DNA of 53,867 bases from a virus. The notes under the pieces are model-generated. The model saw only the letters and a program-made list of their open reading frames with translations, was not told the origin of the DNA and searched no databases. The stretch lies in the IMG/VR virus record IMGVR_UViG_3300032265_000458, positions 1 to 53,867 of that record; one strand, 5' to 3'. Positions 8,132-17,379 of the stretch are shown in pieces. Within the stretch, counting starts at the first letter, position 1. Each line of letters opens with the position of its first letter. A program made the position numbers and the translations under genes.

Positions 8132-10318
8132 ATGCCTTTTCAACTTAGTCCAGGTGTTGCAGTTGTAGAAAAAGACTTCACATCGATCGTCCCAGCTGTT
8201 GCGTCATCTACTGGTGCTTTCGCTGGAACATTCCAATGGGGTCCAGTTCTTTCACCTGTAACCATCAACTCAGAGAACAATCTAGTCCAACGTTTCGGCA
8301 AACCAGTCGATGCCAATGCTCAATCGTTTTTCACAGCTGCAAACTTTTTAAATTATACCAACAATATGTTGGTGACACGTGTAGATACTGAAAACCATAG
8401 AAATGCGGTTTCCTCAACATCAGGATCTATTACAACTGCATCTATCAGTAACGCTGGTACTGGATATCGTGGCTTACCTACCGTGACGATTAGTGCACCA
8501 AATATTACTGGTGGTCTACTAGCAACAGCAACTGTTACACTATCTGGTGGTACTGTTACAGCTGCCACTGTTGCCAATGGTGGTACTAGTTACTCTACTG
8601 CAACTATTACTTTTAGTGCACCTCAAGTTTCTGGTGGTGTAACAGCTACTGGTACTGCAACTATCGCTAGTGGTGTTATTACTGGTATCGTTGTTGTAAA
8701 TGCTGGTTCTGGATATACAACTGCTCCAACCTTTACAATTACTTCGGCATCTGGAACTGGCGCAACTGCTGGTACGGTAACTGTTACTGGTTCAGTTATT
8801 AGTGGTATTGTTATGGGATTCCGTGGCACTGGTTATACTACTGTTCCAACTATTACTATTGGGACACCAGCAAGTACTGGTGGTACTGGTACTACTGCTA
8901 CTGCAACTGCAACTATCACTGTTGGTGGCGTATTAATTAGAAATATTGACGACTATCAAGCAAATTGGATTGATGGTGAAGGTGTTGTTGGTCAATTTGC
9001 TGCTAAGTATCCTGGAACTCTAGGCAATTCATTTACAGTTTCTACTTGCGATAGCGCAGCAGCTTTTGCTACTTGGGATTACATAGATTATTTTGATTCT
9101 GCTCCAGGTACTTCTTCATATGCAGCTAGCGTTTCTGGTGTTAATGATGAAATGCACGTTATCATTATTGACGACGATGGTCGTTGGACTGGTACTCCTG
9201 GTAGTGTTTTGGAAAAATTTGCTTATGTTTCTAAAGCATCTGATGGTACTAAATCTGATGGTACTAATAATTATTACAAAGATGTAATTAATTCTCGCTC
9301 ACAGTATGTATGGTGGACTGACCATCATGCATCAGGAACTAACTGGGGTGGTCCTGCAGCAAATAAAACTTATGCTCAAGTTGGTAACGTAACAATGCCA
9401 CTATCTGGTGGTGTAGATGATTTGAGCGCAACTGATGGACAATTAATGAATGCTTGGAATTTATATGCTGATGATCAAGCATATGACATCTCTTTACTAC
9501 CTATTGGTAAAGCAAGCCCAACAGTGGCAAACTATGTAATTGCTCTTGTAGAATCTCGCAAAGATTGTATCGCATTTATTTCTCCTGAAGATAAAACTAC
9601 TGGTGAAATTTTAATCAGTGGTCCAGGACAAGCAAGCGTTACTGATGATATTATTGCTTATCGCAATATGTTGAGTAGCAGTTCTTATGCTGTTCTTGAC
9701 TCTGGTTACAAATATCAATACGATCGTTACAACGACAAATATCGTTGGGTTCCATTCAATGGTGACGTTGCTGGTTTATGTGCTCGCACTGATTACACTA
9801 ACGATCCATGGTGGAGTCCAGGTGGTTTGAATCGTGGTCAAATCAAGAACTGCTTGAAGACTGCTACTCAATTACCTAAGACTGATCGTGACGATCTTTA
9901 CAAAGCTGGTATTAATCCTTGCGTAATGTTCCCAGGAGAAGGTACTATCTTGTTTGGAGATAAAACTCTACTAAGCAAGCCAAGCGCATTTGATCGCATT
10001 AACGTGCGTCGTTTGTTTATCGTTCTTGAAAAGGCGATTGCTACTGCTGCTAAATATCAATTGTTTGAATTCAACGATGGTTTCACTCGTGCTCAGTTTA
10101 AGAACTTAGTCGAGCCATTCCTACGTGACGTTCAAGGTCGTCGTGGTATCACTGACTTCGTTGTTAAGTGTGATGACTCTAATAACACTGGAGAAGTTAT
10201 AGATCGCAATGAATTTGTCGCAGACATCTTCATCAAGCCAGCTCGCTCTATTAACTTTATTACTCTTAACTTTGTTGCTGCTCGCTCTGGAATTAATTTC
10301 AGCGAGATCGGTGGCTAA
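8132..10318 (+). CDS. 18: Tail sheath protein gp18
   Basis: The contractile sheath subunit. The N terminus LSPGVAVVEKDF and the FAGTFQWGPVLSPVTI segment are typical. The C-terminal part (from about residue 520) is the conserved sheath core with PWWSPGGLNRGQIKN and an FLRDVQGRRGI-like segment. Residues about 90-270 carry an insertion of four beta repeats of the form GxGYxxxPTxTI, shared with gp14. This brings the length to 728, against about 659 in T4. A strong ribosome-binding site (AAGGAG, 8119-8124) precedes the ATG. Confidence 0.95.
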   Translation: MPFQLSPGVAVVEKDFTSIVPAVASSTGAFAGTFQWGPVLSPVTINSENNLVQRFGKPVDANAQSFFTAANFLNYTNNMLVTRVDTENHRNAVSSTSGSITTASISNAGTGYRGLPTVTISAPNITGGLLATATVTLSGGTVTAATVANGGTSYSTATITFSAPQVSGGVTATGTATIASGVITGIVVVNAGSGYTTAPTFTITSASGTGATAGTVTVTGSVISGIVMGFRGTGYTTVPTITIGTPASTGGTGTTATATATITVGGVLIRNIDDYQANWIDGEGVVGQFAAKYPGTLGNSFTVSTCDSAAAFATWDYIDYFDSAPGTSSYAASVSGVNDEMHVIIIDDDGRWTGTPGSVLEKFAYVSKASDGTKSDGTNNYYKDVINSRSQYVWWTDHHASGTNWGGPAANKTYAQVGNVTMPLSGGVDDLSATDGQLMNAWNLYADDQAYDISLLPIGKASPTVANYVIALVESRKDCIAFISPEDKTTGEILISGPGQASVTDDIIAYRNMLSSSSYAVLDSGYKYQYDRYNDKYRWVPFNGDVAGLCARTDYTNDPWWSPGGLNRGQIKNCLKTATQLPKTDRDDLYKAGINPCVMFPGEGTILFGDKTLLSKPSAFDRINVRRLFIVLEKAIATAAKYQLFEFNDGFTRAQFKNLVEPFLRDVQGRRGITDFVVKCDDSNNTGEVIDRNEFVADIFIKPARSINFITLNFVAARSGINFSEIGG

Positions 10319-10320
10319 GA

Positions 10321-10328
10321 GCTAAATA
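10321..10328 (+). promoter_or_regulatory. Candidate late promoter box GCTAAATA upstream of gp19
   Basis: GCTAAATA matches TATAAATA at six of eight bases and lies 25 bp before the tube gene, with AAGGAG between. The spacing allows a short leader carrying the ribosome-binding site. Confidence 0.4.
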
Positions 10329-10353
10329 GAGAAAAGAACAAGGAGAAATATAA

Positions 10354-10947
10354 ATGGCAAATATTGCTGATTTTAAAGCCCAGATGATTGGTGGCGGTGC
10401 TCGCCCAAATCAATTCCGTGTTGAACTAACATTCCCATCATTCGTACCACTAGGTATCATTGCTGGTCAACGTGCTCAGTTCTTATGTAAGTCTGCTCAG
10501 TTACCTGCGTCCACTATTGAGAACATCGCTGTTCTTTTTAAAGGTCGTCCAGTAAACTTTGCAGGTGAACGTAATTTCGCACCTTGGACAGTTTCGATAT
10601 ATAATGATACGACTTTTAATATCCGTAATGCTTTTGAACAATGGCAAGCTGGTATTCAAAGTTACAGTACTACCGATGGAAGAACAAATCCACGTGACTA
10701 TCAAGTAGACTTACAAGTCCACCAATTAGATCGCAGTGGAGCTACTATTAAGTCTTACAAATTTGTTGACGCTTTCCCAACCAACATTGGTCCAATCGCT
10801 TTAGATTATGACCAACAAAATGCAATCGAACAGTTTGATATTGAATTTCAATACAACTTCTTTACTTCGAATGCAACTGAAGGTGGTGGCTTCAATCTTA
10901 ATGTTAGCGTTGATACTCCGATTGGTAGCTTCCCTCTACCAGTTTAA
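10354..10947 (+). CDS. 19: Tail tube protein gp19
   Basis: The major tail tube subunit that polymerises on the baseplate and is surrounded by gp18. The N terminus ADFKAQMIGGGARPNQFRV and the internal FEQWQAGIQSY and RDYQVDLQVHQLDR segments are characteristic of T4-like gp19. 197 residues compares with 163 in T4; the additional C-terminal segment is Gly/Asn-rich. The ribosome-binding site AAGGAG is 8 bases upstream of the start. Confidence 0.95.
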   Translation: MANIADFKAQMIGGGARPNQFRVELTFPSFVPLGIIAGQRAQFLCKSAQLPASTIENIAVLFKGRPVNFAGERNFAPWTVSIYNDTTFNIRNAFEQWQAGIQSYSTTDGRTNPRDYQVDLQVHQLDRSGATIKSYKFVDAFPTNIGPIALDYDQQNAIEQFDIEFQYNFFTSNATEGGGFNLNVSVDTPIGSFPLPV

Positions 10948-10968
10948 TTTAAACTTGAAAACTTAATT

Positions 10969-12552
10969 ATGAATATTCTTGGATTTGAAATAAAAAGGAA
11001 AGATTCATCACCAGCTATAGCGTCTGTAACAAGTCCTATTACTGATGATGGATCTACAGTTGTATCTTCATCTGCGACCAGCTATTATGGCATGGTCATG
11101 GATATGGATGCGACTATTAAAAATGAAAACGAACTTATCCGTCGTTATCGTGAAACAGCAATGTATATGGATTGCGATTCAGCAATTGAAGACATTGTTA
11201 ATGAATCGATAATTGCAGAGTCTGATGATCAGTCAGTTAAAATTAACTTAGATAAAGTAAAATTATCTGAGCCAATTAAAAAGAAAATCATTACTGAGTT
11301 TGATGAGATTCTTCGCTTATTGGATTTTGAACGTAAAGGACATGATATCTTCCGTCAGTGGTATATTGATGGTAGAAATTATTATAATGTTCTTGTTGAT
11401 CCAAAACAACCTAAATTAGGTATTCAAGAATTACGTATTATTGATCCACGAAAAATTCGTAAGATCAAAGAAGTTGAAAAGAAACGCACCGAAAAAGGTG
11501 TAGACATTTCAATCGATAAAGCTGAGTATTATATTTACAACGACAAAGGTATTACTGAGTCTGCTGTAAATGGCATAAAGATGTCGCTAGATTCAGTCGT
11601 TTACACACCATCAGGTAGCGTAGACCAAGGTACTGGTATGATGATGTCTTATTTGCATAAAGCAATTAAGCCAACTAACCAGTTAAAGATGATTGAAGAT
11701 GCGGTAGTTATCTACCGTATTTCACGTGCTCCTGAGAGACGTGTGTTTTATGTTGACGTAGGTAACCTACCGAAACTAAAAGCTGAGCAGTATGTAAATG
11801 ATATCATGAACAAATTCCGTAACAAGATTGTTTATGATGCCACTACTGGAGAGACTCGTGATGATCGTCGTCACTTGTCAATGATGGAAGATTTCTGGAT
11901 GCCACGTCGTGAAGGTGGTAAAGGAACTGAAATTACAACTCTTCCAGGTGGACAAAATCTTGGAGATATTGCAGATATTCAATATTTCCAACGTAAGTTA
12001 TATCAAGCACTTAATGTGCCAATAAGTCGTTTAGAATCTTCTTCTGGATTTGCTCTAGGACGTAGTACTGAAATAAGTCGTGATGAAATTAAATTCATGA
12101 AGTTTATTTGGAGACTGCGTAAGAAGTTTTCTTCAATGTTCAGTGGTTGCTTAAAGGTTCAGTTAATTGCAAAGGGTATTCTTACCATTGAAGACTGGGA
12201 AGCAATTGAGCAAGCAGTTCAATATGACTTCCAGCAAGATAATCATTTCGCTGAGTTAAAAGATAATGAGTTGATAATTCAACGCATTACTGCATTACAA
12301 CAATTAGATCCATACATTGGACGTTATTATTCTTCTAAGTGGGTGCGTAAGAATGTGCTTATGCAAACTGATGAAGAGATTACAGAGATGGACAAAGAGA
12401 TGGTGTTGGACAAACAGAAAGCATTGGACGATGCTGCCCAACAGGGTACTATCGCTGGTGTTACTCAAGTTGCCCAGCAACAACATTTAATGGATAATGG
12501 TATGGGTGGGGATGAAGATTCACCAAACCCAGAACAAGGAGATAAGAAGTAA
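10969..12552 (+). CDS. 20: Portal protein gp20
   Basis: The dodecameric portal through which DNA is packaged. Conserved T4-type segments include YRETAMYMDCDSAIEDIVNE near 55-75, the DPRKIRKIKEV region near 160, a YQALNVPISRLES block near 343-355, and a C-terminal Gln/Asp-rich tail. 527 residues against 524 in T4. It overlaps the start of the next small core gene by the TAATG at 12550-12554. Confidence 0.96.
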   Translation: MNILGFEIKRKDSSPAIASVTSPITDDGSTVVSSSATSYYGMVMDMDATIKNENELIRRYRETAMYMDCDSAIEDIVNESIIAESDDQSVKINLDKVKLSEPIKKKIITEFDEILRLLDFERKGHDIFRQWYIDGRNYYNVLVDPKQPKLGIQELRIIDPRKIRKIKEVEKKRTEKGVDISIDKAEYYIYNDKGITESAVNGIKMSLDSVVYTPSGSVDQGTGMMMSYLHKAIKPTNQLKMIEDAVVIYRISRAPERRVFYVDVGNLPKLKAEQYVNDIMNKFRNKIVYDATTGETRDDRRHLSMMEDFWMPRREGGKGTEITTLPGGQNLGDIADIQYFQRKLYQALNVPISRLESSSGFALGRSTEISRDEIKFMKFIWRLRKKFSSMFSGCLKVQLIAKGILTIEDWEAIEQAVQYDFQQDNHFAELKDNELIIQRITALQQLDPYIGRYYSSKWVRKNVLMQTDEEITEMDKEMVLDKQKALDDAAQQGTIAGVTQVAQQQHLMDNGMGGDEDSPNPEQGDKK

Positions 12553-12764
12553 TGACTGATACTACTAGAGATTTAATTCAAGCTATCGCTGCTGGCGATG
12601 CTACAAATACACAGAATGCGTTTAACCTAGCTATGGCAGATAAAATTTCTGCGCAGTTAGAAACATTACGTGCTGATGTTGCAAAAAATATGTTTAATAC
12701 TCCTGAATCAGAACCAACTGAAACAGTAGAAGCAGAAGAAACAGTAGAAACAGAAGAAGAGTAA
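12552..12764 (+). CDS. 67: Small acidic prohead core protein (gp67-like)
   Basis: A 70-residue protein with an N-terminal helix (DLIQAIAAGDATNTQNAF) and a strongly acidic tail (EAEETVETEEE). Size, acidity and position directly after the portal gene match T4 gp67, a core protein cleaved by gp21 during prohead maturation. The assignment rests on synteny plus composition. Confidence 0.72.
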   Translation: MTDTTRDLIQAIAAGDATNTQNAFNLAMADKISAQLETLRADVAKNMFNTPESEPTETVEAEETVETEEE

Positions 12765-13309
12765 TGCATTACTATCAATTAAAATCTTTGTTGAAGAAAC
12801 CTAACGTCGTTGAAAGCGTTAGATCTTATCTACAGCTTATTGAAAAGACTACAGACAATAAAGTTTTAATTAATGGCATCGAAACAGAATTTGAAACTAT
12901 CGAAGAAGCAAGAAAATATATTAGAGACGATTATAATACACATCAACTGGCTGATAAAATAGCAAAAGATACTTATCAAGATATATCAGAAAATACAGTT
13001 GCCAGTATAATTAAAGAACATCATGATATTAAAGTTACAGATACGTTAATAGAATCATACATCGAACTTGCTTCTTCAAATATTTTTAGTGTTGACCCTG
13101 TTGTTCAGAAGATTCGCTCTCTGAATAAACTAGATGAAATGGTGGAAGGAAAAATCCATTATAAACTAGATGATTCATCTATAGTCGCAATAAACGAAGA
13201 TACTCAAGAACAACTAAATAGTATATTGGTAAATCAACCAGAAATAGTTGAACTCATGAGAGAGTCAAAAGATAACTTCTTTTATGTAGTTAACAAAATT
13301 AAGGAATAG
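12764..13309 (+). CDS. Hypothetical protein in the gp68 position
   Basis: A 181-residue, largely helical, charged protein lying between gp67 and gp21, where T4 encodes the core protein gp68 (141 residues). It starts at an ATG overlapping the gp67 stop. Residues 30-55 (LINGIETEFETIEEARKYI) and 58-120 are Lys/Glu/Asp-rich. No motif identifies it, so a prohead core role is inferred from position only. Confidence 0.6.
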   Translation: MHYYQLKSLLKKPNVVESVRSYLQLIEKTTDNKVLINGIETEFETIEEARKYIRDDYNTHQLADKIAKDTYQDISENTVASIIKEHHDIKVTDTLIESYIELASSNIFSVDPVVQKIRSLNKLDEMVEGKIHYKLDDSSIVAINEDTQEQLNSILVNQPEIVELMRESKDNFFYVVNKIKE

Positions 13310-13311
13310 AA

Positions 13312-13770
13312 ATGGCTGTCACAAAGACCATCATTAAAAATACAAACCAAGAGACCATCGTTAAAGTTGGTGGTACTGCAGGATCTGCTACTATTAGTTT
13401 AGCAACTGATTGTTTAGCTGCTACTCAAGCATTGGATGGTGCTACTCAAACTGTTGATATTATCTCAGCGCAATTTGGTGGATTGTTATCTTCAGGAATT
13501 ACTATTGTTCGCAACGCAGTTCCTGTATTAGCCTTTGCTCCAGAAAATTCTGGAATCTTTGATTTTGAAGGTATGGGGCATAGAGATAATGTTCAGAATA
13601 CTAAAGATCTTGTTGTAACAGTATCAGGTGCTGAGGCTCATATCTATATAACTTTACGTAAAGTTGGTGGATACGCTTCTACAGTTGAAACTGCTGTATA
13701 CGGTCAATACGATGACAATACTCGAGTTGGTGCTTCTACCACTATGAGTGGTTCTCCAGATAAGGTATAA
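13312..13770 (+). CDS. Probable virion structural protein between core and protease genes
   Basis: A 152-residue Thr/Ala/Val-rich protein with beta-type composition and no signal peptide (opening AVTKTIIKNTNQETIVKVGG). T4 has no gene between gp68 and gp21 that matches it. Tight spacing (2 bases on each side) puts it in the head operon. A decoration or head-associated role is possible; I do not recognise the family with certainty. Confidence 0.6.
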   Translation: MAVTKTIIKNTNQETIVKVGGTAGSATISLATDCLAATQALDGATQTVDIISAQFGGLLSSGITIVRNAVPVLAFAPENSGIFDFEGMGHRDNVQNTKDLVVTVSGAEAHIYITLRKVGGYASTVETAVYGQYDDNTRVGASTTMSGSPDKV

Positions 13771-13772
13771 AA

Positions 13773-14426
13773 ATGAAACTAATCAGAGAAGTCGTAGAAC
13801 ATACAAATTGTATCGTTGAAGAAAAGATCGGTAAAGGTAAGCAGTACTTTATCGAAGGTGTATTTCTTCAATCAGATATTACTAATCGTAACAAACGCAT
13901 GTATCCAGAACATATCATGGATAAAGAAGTCGGTCGTTACATGGAACAATGCGTACGCCAAAATCGTGCCTACGGTGAACTTGGTCATCCAGAAAACCCA
14001 TCTATTAACTTAGATCGTGTTTCACATATGATCGTTGATCTCCGTAAAGAAGGTACTAATTATATTGGTAAGGCTAAAATTCTTGATACTCCAATGGGAC
14101 AAATTGCACGTGGTCTTTTAGATGGTGGTGCAAATCTCGGTGTATCTAGTAGAGCACTTGGATCTCTCCAGATGAATAAAGAGGGTGTTCAAGTGGTACA
14201 GGATGATTTTATGCTGTCTACGGCAGCTGATATTGTCGCTGATCCATCCGCTCCAGATGCCTTTGTAAAAGGTATTATGGAAAGTCGTGAATGGGTATTT
14301 GTTAATGGAAAGTTTGTGGAGAAACATATTGATGAAGTTAAGTCTTTTATTAGAAAGACTTCATCTAGAAATCTAACCGAAGCGAAATTAATCGCTTTCC
14401 AAAATTTTCTGAGCAAAATCAGATAA
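13773..14426 (+). CDS. 21: Prohead core protease gp21
   Basis: A serine protease of the herpesvirus-assemblin-like fold that cleaves scaffold, core and capsid proteins during T4-type maturation. Visible motifs: the catalytic His in GELGHPENP (H72) and the nucleophile Ser in GVSSRALG (S124/S125). 217 residues against 212 in T4. It lies directly before the scaffold gene gp22, as in T4. Confidence 0.94.
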   Translation: MKLIREVVEHTNCIVEEKIGKGKQYFIEGVFLQSDITNRNKRMYPEHIMDKEVGRYMEQCVRQNRAYGELGHPENPSINLDRVSHMIVDLRKEGTNYIGKAKILDTPMGQIARGLLDGGANLGVSSRALGSLQMNKEGVQVVQDDFMLSTAADIVADPSAPDAFVKGIMESREWVFVNGKFVEKHIDEVKSFIRKTSSRNLTEAKLIAFQNFLSKIR

Positions 14427-14440
14427 ATAATAAATAAATA
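14422..14440 (+). promoter_or_regulatory. Overlapping late promoter boxes upstream of gp22
   Basis: GATAAATA (14422-14429), AATAAATA (14429-14436) and AATAAATA (14433-14440) overlap between gp21 and gp22, each close to TATAAATA. The AGGAG ribosome-binding site follows at 14456-14460. Confidence 0.45.
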
Positions 14441-14467
14441 TAGAAACATCCTGTTAGGAGATTAAAG

Positions 14468-15478
14468 ATGTCATTAGAACAAAAAATTGCTGCCCTTCTC
14501 GCCGAGTCAAAAACTGCCCAGTTATCTGAGCAAGTTGCTGAAATCGAAGAGACAGAAGTATCCGAAGAAGTAGTAGCTGAAGAAGCTGCTAAGCCAACCA
14601 ATGCTCCAGCTAACCCTGACAACGCTAGAAATAACGTTGACAACGAAGATGAAGCTACTAAAGGCACTTCTAAAACCAAGAACGTAGTTAACAAAGATGA
14701 AGCTGCTGGCGAAACAAGCAATATCGCTTCTGTTGCTAAAGAGCCTAAATCTGCTACCAATGTTAAAGAAGATATCGATGCACTTATGAATGGTGAGGAT
14801 CTCTCAGAAGAGTTCCGTACTAAAGCTACAACCATTTATGAAGCTGCAGTTATGACTCGTGTTGCTGCTGAAGTATCACGAATCGAAGAAGAATTCGATG
14901 CGAAACTTGAAGAAGCTATCGCACAGAATCAAGAGGGACTTGTTGAAAAAGTTGATGGATATCTTAGCTACATAGCTGAGGAGTGGATTACACAGAATGA
15001 AATAGCCCTTGAGCACGGTATGAAGTCCGAAATCCTAGAAGGATTTGTTGCTGGACTAAAAGGTCTTTTTGAAGAACACTATATCGATATTCCTGAAGAG
15101 AAATTCGATGTTGTTGGTCAGATGGAAGAACAAGTTGCAGAACTTGAAGCAAAACTAAACGAACAGTTGGCTGCCAATGTAGAGTTGAATAAAACTCTTG
15201 CTGAAGCAAAGCGTTCTGAAATCGTTGCAACTGCATGTGAAGGTTTAACTGACACTCAAGTTGAAAAACTGCAAGGTCTAGCTGAAGAATTGTCTTATGA
15301 AGATGTTGAAACTTTCTCTAAGAAAGTAACTACTATTCGTGAGAACTACTTCACTACTAAAGCGCAAGCTGATGTTGAGTCCGTAGTAACAGATGCTCCA
15401 GTAGAAATTTTGACCGAGACAACTAAAAACGTTGATCCACAAATGGCCAAATATCTATCCGCATTAACTCGTAAATAA
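14468..15478 (+). CDS. 22: Prohead scaffolding core protein gp22
   Basis: The major internal scaffold that shapes the prohead and is degraded by gp21. The 336-residue protein is very rich in Glu, Ala and Lys. It has a predicted coiled coil over about 215-260 (QMEEQVAELEAKLNEQL) and a C-terminal MAKYLSALTRK that fits the T4-like family. T4 gp22 is 269 residues; the extra length is mostly an acidic low-complexity region at 25-100. It is flanked by gp21 and gp23 as in T4. Confidence 0.92.
   Translation: MSLEQKIAALLAESKTAQLSEQVAEIEETEVSEEVVAEEAAKPTNAPANPDNARNNVDNEDEATKGTSKTKNVVNKDEAAGETSNIASVAKEPKSATNVKEDIDALMNGEDLSEEFRTKATTIYEAAVMTRVAAEVSRIEEEFDAKLEEAIAQNQEGLVEKVDGYLSYIAEEWITQNEIALEHGMKSEILEGFVAGLKGLFEEHYIDIPEEKFDVVGQMEEQVAELEAKLNEQLAANVELNKTLAEAKRSEIVATACEGLTDTQVEKLQGLAEELSYEDVETFSKKVTTIRENYFTTKAQADVESVVTDAPVEILTETTKNVDPQMAKYLSALTRK
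15470..15477 (+). promoter_or_regulatory. Candidate late promoter box CGTAAATA upstream of gp23
   Basis: CGTAAATA overlaps the end of gp22 and matches TATAAATA at six of eight bases, 25 bp before the capsid gene. T4 also has a strong late promoter for gene 23. AAAGGA at 15489-15494 supplies the ribosome-binding site. Confidence 0.4.
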
Positions 15479-15502
15479 ATTTAAATTTCAAAGGAATCCC
15501 AA

Positions 15503-16765
15503 ATGTTGAATCGTCAAGATCTATTAAAAAAGTGGGCACCTGTACTAGACAGTACTGATGCTCCATCAATCAAAGAACAGTATCGTCGTGAAGTTACTGC
15601 TGTTCTATTAGAAAACCAAGAACGTGAAGGTGCTAAGTCTGCTGAAGCCCTTTTCGAAACTGCTCCAGCTAACGCTGGTGGTGCTGGTATCGCCTTAGGT
15701 GCTGCTGGTTCTAACGCAAGCATGGCTGGTTACGATCCTGTGCTTATCGCATTGGTACGTCGTGCAGCTCCACAACTTATCGCTTATGATATCGCTGGCG
15801 TTCAGCCAATGACTCAGCCAACTGGTTTGATCTTCGCAATGAAGAGCAAGTATACTAGCCAAGGTGGTACTGAAGCGTTGTTCAACGAAGCAAACACTGC
15901 ATTCTCTGGTGCAGCATCTCCTGCTCACGCTGGATCTAACCCAGAAACTGGTACTTATACTACTGGTACTGCAATGACTACAGCTACTGCTGAAGATTTG
16001 ACTTTTGCTCAGATGGCTTTCTCTATCGAGAAGACAACTGTAACTGCTCAGACTCGTGCTTTGAAAGCAGAATACACTGTTGAACTTGCACAAGACTTGA
16101 AAGCAGTTCATGGTCTTGACGCTGAAGCTGAATTAAGCAACATCCTTTCAACTGAAATCACTTCAGAAATCAATCGTGAAGTAGTTCGTACTGTTTACTC
16201 AGCAGCTAAAGCTGGTGCTGAAGTTGGTACTGCTACTCAAGGTACTTTTGACCTTGACGTTGATTCAAATGGTCGTTGGTCTGTTGAGAAGTTCAAAGGT
16301 CTATTGTTCCAAATCGAACGTGAAGCCAATGCGATTGCTCAGACTACTCGTCGTGGTCGTGGTAACTTCATCATCTGTTCTTCAGATGTTGCTTCTGCTC
16401 TAGCAATGGCTGGTGTTCTTGATTACGCTCCTGCGTTGTCTACTAGCTTGAATGTTGACGAAGCATCTACTACTTTTGCTGGTGTTCTAAACGGCAAGTA
16501 CAAAGTATATGTTGACCCATATTCAGCAAACCAATCTTCTACTCAGTTCTTCGTAACTGGTTACAAAGGTTCTTCAGCGTTTGATGCTGGCTTGTTCTAT
16601 TGCCCATACGTTCCATTGCAAATGGTTCGTGCAGTTGACCCATCCAACTTCCAACCTAAAATTGGTTTCAAGACTCGTTACGGCATGGTTGCAAACCCAT
16701 TCACTAGCTTGTCTTCTGGTACTAACATCTATTACCGTAAGGTTGCTGTTACTAACTTGATGTAA
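15503..16765 (+). CDS. 23: Major capsid protein gp23
   Basis: A HK97-fold major capsid protein of the T4 type, 420 residues (T4: 521). The N-terminal 52 residues form a delta-like propeptide ending in L50-F51-E52, which fits the gp21 cleavage rule (L/I)-x-E. After that come a Gly/Ala-rich segment, the ALVRRAAPQLIAYDIAGVQPM region typical of T4-like capsids, and a C-terminal PFTSL...NIYYRKVAVTNLM. It is followed by a strong terminator. Confidence 0.96.
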   Translation: MLNRQDLLKKWAPVLDSTDAPSIKEQYRREVTAVLLENQEREGAKSAEALFETAPANAGGAGIALGAAGSNASMAGYDPVLIALVRRAAPQLIAYDIAGVQPMTQPTGLIFAMKSKYTSQGGTEALFNEANTAFSGAASPAHAGSNPETGTYTTGTAMTTATAEDLTFAQMAFSIEKTTVTAQTRALKAEYTVELAQDLKAVHGLDAEAELSNILSTEITSEINREVVRTVYSAAKAGAEVGTATQGTFDLDVDSNGRWSVEKFKGLLFQIEREANAIAQTTRRGRGNFIICSSDVASALAMAGVLDYAPALSTSLNVDEASTTFAGVLNGKYKVYVDPYSANQSSTQFFVTGYKGSSAFDAGLFYCPYVPLQMVRAVDPSNFQPKIGFKTRYGMVANPFTSLSSGTNIYYRKVAVTNLM

Positions 16766-16805
16766 TTTGTTATTAAGTTAGAAACCTACGTAAGATAGGT
16801 ATTTG

Positions 16806-16839
16806 AAAGGGAGGTCTTCGGATCTCCCTTTTTTTCTTT
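16806..16839 (+). terminator. Intrinsic terminator after gp23
   Basis: An 11-bp stem (AAAGGGAGGTC, 16806-16816, with 16821-16831; one G-T wobble) is closed by a stable TTCG tetraloop (16817-16820). It is followed by a T-rich tract to 16839. It ends the head and tail transcription unit. Confidence 0.93.
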
Positions 16840-16846
16840 ATAAATA
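16839..16846 (+). promoter_or_regulatory. T4-type late promoter TATAAATA
   Basis: An exact TATAAATA followed by CTATT, which from memory also agrees with the extended T4 late-promoter consensus. It sits directly after the gp23 terminator and only 5 bases before the ATG at 16852. The expected start site, about 6-7 bases past the box, falls on or next to the start codon. Confidence 0.75.
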
Positions 16847-16851
16847 CTATT

Positions 16852-17379
16852 ATGACTACAATCTCTCACGTTCCAACAGACATCTCTCCATTATCGCCTA
16901 ATGGATTCATGTTCAATATTCAGAAATTACCAAACGTAACTTTCTTTTGTCAACAAGTTAATCTACCAGGAATCACTTTGGGTACTCCTGAGTTCATTAA
17001 CCCATTTGGTACTGCTCCAATTCCAGGAGACAGTTTAACCTATGACACATTACAAGTTCAATTTTTGGTTGATGAAAAGATGGATAATTATCGTGCAATC
17101 TATAATTGGATTGTTGCTTTAGGTTTCCCTGAAACTTATGCACAGTATACAACTTTCTTATCTCAGGCTGACGCTTTAACTACTTCAGAACTTGCAAAGA
17201 ATTTCTCTGATGCAACATTATCCATTCTTGATGGATCTAACAACACTGTTGCAAACTTTTCATTTCATGATATGTTCCCAATGTCTATTGACTCTCTATC
17301 CTTTCAATCAACTAGCCAAGACGTGCAATATTTAATAGGTAACGCAACATTCCGTTACGCATACTACAAATTTGTTTGA
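16852..17379 (+). CDS. Tail tube-like protein (gp19/gp54-type paralogue)
   Basis: A 175-residue protein with the hallmarks of the tube fold: an N-terminal NGFMFNIQKLPNVTFFCQQV segment, a PIPGDSLTYDTLQVQFLVDE beta hairpin, a YNWIVALGFPETYAQY helix and a C-terminal Ser/Thr-rich strand pair. It is distinct from the main tube gp19 at 10354. A T4-like gp54 (tube initiator) or other tube-family role is possible. No ribosome-binding site is visible before the ATG. Confidence 0.7.
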   Translation: MTTISHVPTDISPLSPNGFMFNIQKLPNVTFFCQQVNLPGITLGTPEFINPFGTAPIPGDSLTYDTLQVQFLVDEKMDNYRAIYNWIVALGFPETYAQYTTFLSQADALTTSELAKNFSDATLSILDGSNNTVANFSFHDMFPMSIDSLSFQSTSQDVQYLIGNATFRYAYYKFV

